From positions 57,302-121,301 of the forward strand of contig WRJZ01000053.1 in NCBI GenBank assembly GCA_009778325.1: a DNA stretch of 64,000 bases, in the 5' to 3' direction. Of the stretch, positions 58,801 to 64,000 are shown in pieces. How positions within the stretch are numbered: position 1 is the first letter of the stretch; every line of letters begins with the position of its first letter. Source of the DNA: Candidatus Endomicrobium neocapritermitis (GTDB lineage: Bacteria; Elusimicrobiota; Endomicrobiia; Endomicrobiales; Endomicrobiaceae). The position numbers and the translations under genes were made by a program. The notes below the pieces were generated by a model, which was not told where the DNA came from, searched no databases, and saw only the letters and a list, made by a program, of their open reading frames with translations.

Positions 58801-58904
58801 ATTATATTGAATGTCTTTCTGAAATATACGCGGAAAAAACTGTTTCGGGTTATATTGTCGATATTGAAAAAGGAGAAAAAGTCAGAGTGGAGAGTGAAAA
58901 GTGA
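55827..58904 (+). CDS. addA: UvrD-like helicase-nuclease, AddA type
   Basis: The 1025-residue protein has the superfamily I helicase Walker A VQASAGSGKTYSLAKRY at the N-terminus. It also has NIIAVTFANKAAIEMKYR, the Walker B FLIDEFQDTSPVQW, GDVKQAIYDFRGG, VMTVHKAKGLQFPVV (written IMTVHKAKGLQFPVV) and YVSMTRA. The C-terminal nuclease domain has GTMLHFALS and a reduced DFKSS where DYKT is usual. With AddB it resects double-strand breaks for recombination. It starts directly after the previous stop. The last six codons fall in hairpin L. Confidence 0.85.
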   Translation: MLNNKIPQITSVQASAGSGKTYSLAKRYIRLLLEFDPGKNNIPLKNIIAVTFANKAAIEMKYRVIEYLKKAALSLDTDGIFDETGLSSKEIQKKSAAVLEEILNNYDNFNISTIDSFINSILKACAININISPNFRIEKDYSENLKFALDSFLRLSSVSARLKETLIRYISQYLMSEKTGWFPKNDIYNEIEKVFKKAGNTGKSIAVNNLYFDAEISKKASEIIKKAERFLKEFSKLEIYSNCAKAAEKIVFEGKESLYNPDKIPKAFASELKYKKNAAQNEKGGILWEEIRKDISQLCIFYAYNYYGVYSDIYSRINNEFEIQAKKDELIFLNDINKKALSLFEGDNPVMPEIYYRLSEKYRHFLIDEFQDTSPVQWAGIKRFLDESIANGGTFFYVGDVKQAIYDFRGGSWEIFYNVLPELSQNENHTVVLNQNYRSHKEIVEFNNFIFSRENIERYLNDLNEDKELLESYKDLLSVYSQSTQNCHPEKQKGYIEIKILGDEIEDIESETKRLLIETVKQLSGRFDLNGITVLCRSNDEVSLAGSWLLEEGINVESSQTLNIRNNNIIKQIVSLLMFIDSPMDSLSFVSFITGEIFRESSGVNSEKIREFVFEAHNKKDLDVFYKKFGERYEDLWKKYFEEFFVQAGFTPVYELVLSVFEKFKVIENFKDSKVFVMRFLELIKNFEQDDGGLENFLDYFKNLEENDDGLYVKSSSGGGVKIMTVHKAKGLQFPVVIAPFLKLAHAKIDKPVFENSQEEIKLTYITKELSEFSQELKSAYNRERAKTLMSEMNVLYVSMTRAECEFYAFVPPKAGSSNNSVLVLIGKEDIAKGTKERYLIKRHAVETVSDNIDSGYKEIKNYFQSKTAAPDINDSRRRGTMLHFALSCIKSVKNKSVAAEIEKASEFTKRKFLYDNTEWVKDELLNLFEKKEIISLFDGNDDEIFNELEVVNSSGETYRIDKVIVGVKDVIAADFKSSNAAAEENKKQVLNYIECLSEIYAEKTVSGYIVDIEKGEKVRVESEK

Positions 58905-59011
58905 AGAGTGGAGATATTGAATTTCGGCTTCGCCGAAATCTATTAATAAGTTTTCGCGAAGCGAAAACACATTATCTTCACTCTACACTCTCAACTCTTC
59001 ACTCTGTAGTT
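58884..59011. repeat. Word-stem hairpin L (word GTGAAGAGTGGAGA) with two loop hairpins
   Basis: Left arm AGAGTGGAGAGTGAAAAGTG then AAGAGTGGAGA; right arm TCTTCACTCTACACTCTCAA then CTCTTCACTCTG. The loop has ATTTCGGCTTCGCCGAAAT and TTTTCGCGAAGCGAAAA. The right end TGTAGTT is separated from the addB ATG by five A only. Confidence 0.85.
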
Positions 59012-59016
59012 AAAAA

Positions 59017-61830
59017 ATGAGTTCAAAAATAATCAATATTTCCATGCAGGCAAACATAATTGATTTTGTCTGCGATTACTATATCAAATCAGGCAAAAAG
59101 AAAACCGTTTTTATAAGCGGCGGAAAAAGGCAGTTTCTTTTTATAAAAAAGAAGCTTGCGCTTGCAGCGGGCGCGTCTTTTGTCTCGCCGGCTTTTTTTA
59201 CAAGCGATGACTTCATAGAGAATTCCGTATTTAAGCATACAAATCTTGTAAAAATACCGGATATTGAGGCTGCTTTTATTGTCTATGAAGCGGTGCGTGA
59301 TGAAACTCCCGAACTTTTACAAGGGAAACGAAGTTTCGCCGAATTTTTGCAGTGGGCTTTGGAGATAGTTTATTTTATTGAGCAGCTTGATTTGGAAAAA
59401 GTGCCGGAAGATAAACTTAAAAATATAAAAGCAAACGCCGATATAGGATATGATGTTCCGGAAAATATAAACAATCTTTTAAAAAATATATTCAAAATCA
59501 GGAATTTATTTCATGCTTCTCTTGAAAAATCAGAGAAAACAACAAAAGGATATTCGTTTTTAAAAGCTTCAGATAAAAATTTTGTGCCGGGCGATGAAGA
59601 ATTTGAAGAGTTTATCGTAATAGCTCCTTTTTACCTTCACAAAACAGAGCTGGAAATATTTAAAAAAATATTCGACGCTGGAAAGCTGATTCTTATTACG
59701 CAGGGGAATCCTGCAAATTATGATTCGCTTCGGAGAATATATTCTTTTTTCAATGTTCCATTTCCTCAGCTGCAAAAAGAGCAGTTTGGCGCAGATTTAA
59801 ATGTTTTCAGCGCTTATGACGACCAGTCGCAGGCCGCTCTTTTAAAAAACCTTATAAAAGAACTTGAGCCTGAGCAATATGATAAAACCGCAGTGATAGT
59901 TCCCGAATCTAAATTTTTGCAGTCGGTAATCTCCGAAGTTTCGGCAATTACGGATAATTATAATGTTTCAGCCGGATACCCGGCGTCAAAGACAGCGGTT
60001 TTTACTCTTCTTAAAGCCGTAACGGAAGCTCAGATTTCAAGGAAAAACGAAAATTATTATGTAAAAGATTTTATAAAAGCGCTTTCAAACCCTCTTGTGA
60101 AAAATATGAGATTTTTCGGGGATTCTTCGCTTACAAGAATAATCGCGCATAAATTGGAGCAGGCTTTTGACAGGGATGCAAAAACTTCTTTGTCAGGCAA
60201 AATATTTGTTTCTTTTAATGAGATTTTTAACGCTTCGCAAGTGCTGAAAGAAATTTCAAACTCTTCAGCCGGAGCTTCGGGATATATAAATGAAGATAAG
60301 TTAAAGAATGTATTATCGGATATTTTTAATACCTTGTTTTCCGCATGGGAAAAGCCTGAAACACTGAATGAATTTGCAGATGAACTTCGTTTTTTTACGG
60401 AGAAGCTGTGCGATTTAAGCATAGTTTCAACTTATCCGCTGAATTCCGAAGCCGTAGAAATAATACTTTCTTTGTCGCGGCAGATGAAGTACGGCAGAGT
60501 GGCGCAGGTGCGTTTTGCGCAAACCGATATTTTAAATATCTTTTCCGAGCTTTTAAACGCTAAAAAAATACCGCTTCCGGGGTCTCCTTTAAAAGGTTTG
60601 CAGATTCTCGGGCTTCTTGAGTCAAGAAATATTTCTTTTGAAAACGTGTTTATCGTAGGGATGAGCGATCGCGCGATTCCTGCCGTAAAAAAGGAATCGC
60701 CTCTTGTGCCGAAAGATATAATGTTTGCTTTAGGAATCGAGATGACGAAAAAAGAGCATGAAATACAAAGTTACCACTTTAACAGGCTTATTGCTTCGGC
60801 AAAAAAAATAAATCTTATCTATCCTGACAATGAAAAAGAAGAAAGAAGCAGATTTATCGAACGTCTTATATGGGAAGAACAGCTCGAAGGCGGCAGTTTG
60901 GAAAACGCAAAAGTTAAAAAAATCGCGCTGTCTTCTTTGGCAATAAGCGATTGCGTCAAAAAAAGATACGAAAAAACCGGTAAAATAAAAGAGTATCTGA
61001 AAAAAATGAAGTATTCTTACAGCAAAATAGATACTTATCTGAGATGCCGCCTTGAATTCTATTTCAAATATGTTTTAGGGCTTGACGAAGCCGCTGAAAT
61101 CGGCGCGGAGCTCTCAGGAAGCGAGATGGGCAGTTTTATACATGAGTTTCTCCGGTCGGTTTTTTATGAAGGAATGGATGGTTCGGAGCTTAAAAAGCCG
61201 GGATTTAAAGAGCATTATTTTAATGAACTTGAAAGGCTTTTTGAAAACAGTTTTGAACTTAAGTTCAGAGAGGACGCTTTTTTAATTAAAAGAGTGCTTG
61301 ATTACAGGATGGGCAAAGTTCTTGATTTTGAGCAAAACAGAGAATATGACGGCATTTATTGTTCTGAAAAAAAGTATGAAGCCGTTTTAAAAACAGACAG
61401 GAATACATACAATCTTGAATGCGTTATTGACAGGATAGATAAAAAAGGAAACAATTGCATTATTCTTGATTATAAAACCGGCAATGCAACAGCCGCGCTT
61501 GTTTCTAAAAAGTTTGCCGAGATTACCGCGTCAGGCTTAAACAGGGAAAATATAAAAAAAGCGGTAAAATCTCTTCAGCTTCCTTTATATAAATATATTT
61601 TTGAACAATCCGAAGAGTCTTATGCGGAGGGCTGCGGTATTTATAATATTAAAAAAGCGGAAATATACGATTTTTTTTCCAATGCAGGCGATGCGGACAA
61701 TGTGTACAAAGGCTGTAAAGAAATTATAAAAACCGTATTGGATGAAATATCCGAAGGCGAATATTTTGAATTTGATAAAAAAGACGGCGAAAACTGTAAA
61801 AACTGCCGGTTTTTTTATATATGCAGATAG
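59017..61830 (+). CDS. addB: PD-(D/E)XK helicase-nuclease subunit, AddB type
   Basis: The 937-residue protein has an inactive helicase-like region, with FISGGKRQFLFIKKKLALAA near the start in place of a full Walker A. The C-terminal nuclease has YSYSKIDTYLRCRLEFYFKY, GSFIHEFLR and the catalytic CVIDRIDKKGNNCIILDYKT. Four cysteines (RCRLEF and the terminal CKNCRFFYIC group) fit the AddB iron-sulfur cluster. It partners AddA. There is no Shine-Dalgarno; the A-rich end of hairpin L immediately precedes ATG 59017. An in-frame ATG lies at 59044. Confidence 0.83.
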   Translation: MSSKIINISMQANIIDFVCDYYIKSGKKKTVFISGGKRQFLFIKKKLALAAGASFVSPAFFTSDDFIENSVFKHTNLVKIPDIEAAFIVYEAVRDETPELLQGKRSFAEFLQWALEIVYFIEQLDLEKVPEDKLKNIKANADIGYDVPENINNLLKNIFKIRNLFHASLEKSEKTTKGYSFLKASDKNFVPGDEEFEEFIVIAPFYLHKTELEIFKKIFDAGKLILITQGNPANYDSLRRIYSFFNVPFPQLQKEQFGADLNVFSAYDDQSQAALLKNLIKELEPEQYDKTAVIVPESKFLQSVISEVSAITDNYNVSAGYPASKTAVFTLLKAVTEAQISRKNENYYVKDFIKALSNPLVKNMRFFGDSSLTRIIAHKLEQAFDRDAKTSLSGKIFVSFNEIFNASQVLKEISNSSAGASGYINEDKLKNVLSDIFNTLFSAWEKPETLNEFADELRFFTEKLCDLSIVSTYPLNSEAVEIILSLSRQMKYGRVAQVRFAQTDILNIFSELLNAKKIPLPGSPLKGLQILGLLESRNISFENVFIVGMSDRAIPAVKKESPLVPKDIMFALGIEMTKKEHEIQSYHFNRLIASAKKINLIYPDNEKEERSRFIERLIWEEQLEGGSLENAKVKKIALSSLAISDCVKKRYEKTGKIKEYLKKMKYSYSKIDTYLRCRLEFYFKYVLGLDEAAEIGAELSGSEMGSFIHEFLRSVFYEGMDGSELKKPGFKEHYFNELERLFENSFELKFREDAFLIKRVLDYRMGKVLDFEQNREYDGIYCSEKKYEAVLKTDRNTYNLECVIDRIDKKGNNCIILDYKTGNATAALVSKKFAEITASGLNRENIKKAVKSLQLPLYKYIFEQSEESYAEGCGIYNIKKAEIYDFFSNAGDADNVYKGCKEIIKTVLDEISEGEYFEFDKKDGENCKNCRFFYICR

Positions 61831-61838
61831 ATTAAATA

Positions 61839-61950
61839 CAGAGAAGAGAGAAAAGAGAATAGATAATAGATACGACAACAGCATAAGGTAAATGAAAAAA
61901 GATGCTCACTTTAACTTTTATCTATTATCTATTCTCTTTTCTCTGCTGTT
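61839..61950. repeat. Word-stem hairpin M (word GAATAGATAATAGATA)
   Basis: The arms contain a 26-base perfect inverted repeat beginning AGAGAAAAGAGAATAGATAA on the left. The right arm ends TTTTCTCTGCTGTT, with TGCTGTT as the family end. There are no loop mini-hairpins. It lies between addB and the DUF4833 gene. Confidence 0.85.
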
Positions 61951-62012
61951 AAATGTTGAAAGGAAATAAATAATAATATAAAATTAAAGGATTAAGAATT
62001 TTGGAGTAAAAA

Positions 62013-62519
62013 ATGAAAAGTATAAAATTGTGCGTGTCGGCTTTAGCCGTTTTGTTTATGTGTGCTTCTTTTGTATTTGCCGAAACAAAACATCTGTTTA
62101 AAATTGAAAGAAGTAAGAATGCAAATATTGTTCAATACGATGTTAACATTGATGAAAACGGGCAGATAAATAAGACAAATCCGATTGATTCTTATTGGCT
62201 TTTATATGCTAAAGACGGCAGCCGTGAAGAAATAGGCTCTTTTGAAAAAAAAGCCTACGGTTTCAGCATTAAATACAATGAAGGCGGCTGGTTTGACATG
62301 CGGATGAAAGCCGTTGAAGACCGCCCTATAAGGGTTTTGATGGTAAACGGCGAGCCTAGAGCCGAAATAATGATTAACGGAAGAGCTGCATTCCTGTCAA
62401 AAATATATATAAATTCAAAAGACAATCTTGTCGGTATCCCAAAAGTAAGCTATTATATTTTGACCGGAAATGACATAGAAACGGGAGAAGAAGCAATAGA
62501 AAAAATAGAAGTCAAATAA
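62013..62519 (+). CDS. Exported DUF4833 protein
   Basis: The 168-residue protein has a signal peptide (LCVSALAVLFMCASFVFA|ET) and one small domain with HLFKIERSKNANIVQYDVNI, DSYWLLYAKDG and RAFLSKIYINS-like segments (written AAFLSKIYINS), the DUF4833 pattern. The function is unknown. It is flanked by hairpins M and N. The ribosome-binding site is weak (TTGGAG). Confidence 0.75.
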   Translation: MKSIKLCVSALAVLFMCASFVFAETKHLFKIERSKNANIVQYDVNIDENGQINKTNPIDSYWLLYAKDGSREEIGSFEKKAYGFSIKYNEGGWFDMRMKAVEDRPIRVLMVNGEPRAEIMINGRAAFLSKIYINSKDNLVGIPKVSYYILTGNDIETGEEAIEKIEVK

Positions 62520-62521
62520 AG

Positions 62522-62653
62522 AAAAAGTGAAGATTGAAGAGTGGAGATTGAAGATGTTATGTTTCGGCGAAGCCGAAACCTAGTAAAATATATTTTTGTG
62601 AAACAAAAATTCATTATCTTCACTTTTCACTCTTAACTCTCCGCTCTGTAGTT
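62522..62653. repeat. Word-stem hairpin N (word GTGAAGATTGAAGA) with two loop hairpins
   Basis: Left arm AAAGTGAAGATTGAAGAGTG then GAGATTGAAGATG; right arm ATTATCTTCACTTTTCACTC then TTAACTCTCCGCTCTG. The loop has TTTCGGCGAAGCCGAAA and TTTTTGTGAAACAAAAA. The right end TGTAGTT plus AAAAAA leads into the GGAGGAAG ribosome-binding site. Confidence 0.85.
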
Positions 62654-62671
62654 AAAAAAGGAGGAAGCAAA

Positions 62672-63130
62672 ATGAAAAAGGCCAGTCTTGTAGTTGCATT
62701 TGCGGTTATGATGGGATTTGCGGGAGCGGCGTTTGCTCAGGAAGAGGAAGCAACGGAAGCTGAAACAAGCGAGATAACAGCGGTTGCCCAGGATGATGCG
62801 GCGGAAAAAAGCGCGATAACGGTTTCGGCATCGGCAGTATGCACGGCTATAGCGGACAGAATGCCTGAAGGGACGGCAACGGAGTTCGCGGCAGACACTC
62901 CTAAGATTTATTATTGGACAAGAATTGAAGGCGGCGAAGGCGCTGAAATTAGACACATATGGTATGCCGGCGATACTGTAATAAGCGAAGTTCCTTTACA
63001 AGTTACGACTCCTTCTTTCAGAACATGGAGCAGTAAGACGGTTTATCCGGGTCTTGAAGGCGATTTGTCGGTTGCCGTTGTTGACGCTGACGGCAATGAG
63101 CTGCAAAAAGATACTTTCCAAATCAAGTAA
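62672..63130 (+). CDS. Exported DUF2914 protein
   Basis: The 152-residue protein has a signal peptide (VVAFAVMMGFAGAAFA|QE), an acidic linker and a DUF2914 domain (CTAIADRMPEG, IYYWTRIEGGEGAEIRHIWY, PSFRTWSSKTVYPGLEGDLS, VAVVDADGNEL). The function is unknown. The strong AGGAGG start site follows hairpin N. It is followed after 64 bases by a pilin-like gene. Confidence 0.85.
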   Translation: MKKASLVVAFAVMMGFAGAAFAQEEEATEAETSEITAVAQDDAAEKSAITVSASAVCTAIADRMPEGTATEFAADTPKIYYWTRIEGGEGAEIRHIWYAGDTVISEVPLQVTTPSFRTWSSKTVYPGLEGDLSVAVVDADGNELQKDTFQIK

Positions 63131-63194
63131 TTTGTGTTACAATTTTTGGCGCGGGATATTAGCGGCCGCGTCAAAAATTTTAAAAGGCGGTTTT

Positions 63195-63632
63195 ATGAAA
63201 AAAAATTTAGGATTTACATTGGCAGAAGTTATTATAGTTATTGTCATTGTCGGAATTCTTTCCATTATCGCAGTGCCTATATACAGAGATCACGTAAAGA
63301 AATCCGTATCCGTTGAAGGTCAGGCGCTTCTTTCGGAAATTATGGCTGCTCAGGAAATTTATTTTAACCGTTACGCATCTTGGTGGGAAGAAAATGTGAT
63401 AGATACTGTTCAGCAATCTACAAGAATAGGCGTTGATGCCAGAAGAAACAGATATTTTAATTCGTTTAGCTGGACGGGAAGGAGTGATGTTGCCAGGAGC
63501 ACTGATACTGCCGATCAGATGACGGAATCGTTTAGAATTGTAACAAATGGCGCAACAAATACAAGAGCACAGGGAATATCTTTGACTTTAATTTATAAAA
63601 AAGGCACGACTTACCAAATTGTACAGAATTAA
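63195..63632 (+). CDS. Type IV pilin-like protein
   Basis: The 145-residue protein starts at 63195 (MKKNLGFTLAEVIIVIVIVG), a short leader with the type III cleavage site G|FTLAE and a hydrophobic helix ending PIYRDHVKKS. The globular part has IMAAQEIYFNRYASWW and no cysteine pair. It could be a major or minor pilin, or a type II secretion pseudopilin. No pilus assembly gene is adjacent. A terminator follows. Confidence 0.88.
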   Translation: MKKNLGFTLAEVIIVIVIVGILSIIAVPIYRDHVKKSVSVEGQALLSEIMAAQEIYFNRYASWWEENVIDTVQQSTRIGVDARRNRYFNSFSWTGRSDVARSTDTADQMTESFRIVTNGATNTRAQGISLTLIYKKGTTYQIVQN

Positions 63633-63655
63633 ATCTGGATTCCTTAAATAAAAGC

Positions 63656-63694
63656 AAAGCAGGCGGATACTCTTTCCGCCTGCTTTGTTCTTTT
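63656..63694 (+). terminator. Terminator of the pilin-like gene
   Basis: AAAGCAGGCGG / CCGCCTGCTTT with an eight-base loop, followed by GTTCTTTT. Confidence 0.8.
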
Positions 63695-63772
63695 GTAAAA
63701 ATAGCCGGTTGATTTGGCTATTTTTATATAATTTATCTTTTCCGCTTATTTCGGCAACTATATTGCCTTTAA

Positions 63773-63855
63773 TGCCGAGGATGGGATTTGAACCCATACA
63801 CCCTTGCGAGCACAGGCTTCTGAGACCTGCGTGTCTGCCGTTCCACCACCTCGGC
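63773..63855 (-). tRNA. tRNA-Leu (anticodon CAG)
   Basis: On the minus strand, acceptor GCCGAGG/CCTCGGC, anticodon loop CTCAGAA, a long variable arm (TGCTCGCAAGGGTG) and T arm ATGGGTTCAAATCCCAT. Discriminator A; CCA is not encoded. Confidence 0.92.
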
Positions 63856-63892
63856 TTTATTATGACATATAGTTTACACTAAAAGATGAAAT

Positions 63893-64000
63893 AAAACAAC
63901 GGCATACAAACGGCATGTCATTTAAAAATTAAAACTGGACTGAATTTAAAAAGATTTAAAAATTAAAAGTGGACTGGACTATATAAAATACTTTAATCCA
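63893..64000. repeat. Left part of a further word-stem element (O), cut by window edge
   Basis: AAACAACGGC (family left end) is followed by two copies of ATTTAAAAATTAAAA(C/G)TG then GACTG, 34 bases apart (63920 and 63954). If it is a family member, the right arm should lie just beyond the window. No gene is seen here. Confidence 0.45.

Overview
The window is a low-GC (roughly 38-40 percent by eye) bacterial chromosome segment from a diderm anaerobe. An Omp85 barrel protein, an OmpW/OprF-like barrel, DUF2914/DUF4833 exported proteins, a type IV pilin-like gene, a four-subunit ferredoxin-dependent 2-oxoacid oxidoreductase and AddAB together suggest Elusimicrobiota, perhaps Endomicrobium-like. 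That placement is inference from gene content only.

Layout. 1-4.1 kb: the 3' end of recR, then porGDAB with REP-like palindromes and hairpins between its genes. 4.1-6.9 kb: an ECF-like sigma factor coupled to a membrane-anchored von Willebrand A protein. 6.9-11.5 kb, minus strand: acyl-ACP thioesterase, tRNA-Asn, and a sulfatase/LTA-synthase-like protein with LemA and M48 protease. 12-33 kb: a surface-polysaccharide cluster flanked by two related hybrid histidine kinases. Its centrepiece is a 1471-residue protein with three glycosyltransferase-like modules, a tandem-repeat coiled coil and a methyltransferase-like end. 33-36.2 kb: an isolated phage tail-fibre-like gene behind a duplicated promoter region, plus a second tail-fibre remnant. 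36.2-39 kb: bacteriohemerythrin and a second sigma/anti-sigma-like pair paralogous to the first. 39-46.5 kb: tRNA-Ser, HdeD-like and Omp85 proteins, argF-cutA-amrS-maf, and a minus-strand M23 peptidase-bactofilin-SurA_N operon. 46.7-50 kb: tRNA-Thr followed by a decayed integrative element with a DUF4143 ATPase, a barrel protein and a truncated clpB that keeps its CIRCE operator. 50-64 kb: a histidine kinase/receiver/histidine kinase group, smpB, a secreted GH26-flavodoxin fusion, addAB, small exported proteins, a pilin and tRNA-Leu.

The most unusual property is a family of at least 13 intergenic long hairpins (labelled A-P). Each stem is built from a different short repeated word (AATTACG, GAAGTTG, GAGAATAG, GAGTTCAAA, GTGAAGAG, GATGCAGGG, CATGATGT and so on), yet the two arms stay complementary. 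The ends resemble AACGGCA/TGCCGTT, some loops carry a shared core related to CAAAGACAAAGG, and others carry paired mini-hairpins. The better-defined members have the purine-rich arm 5' on the + strand, and most sit just upstream of the next plus-strand gene's promoter, Shine-Dalgarno or start codon. I do not recognise this family as described.

Other leads are a possible single-chain glycan polymerase/ruler/terminator, a duplicated sigma-factor module with a shared candidate autoregulatory promoter and swapped C-terminal domains, and the exported GH26-flavodoxin fusion. All identifications come from reading motifs; no database search was possible.
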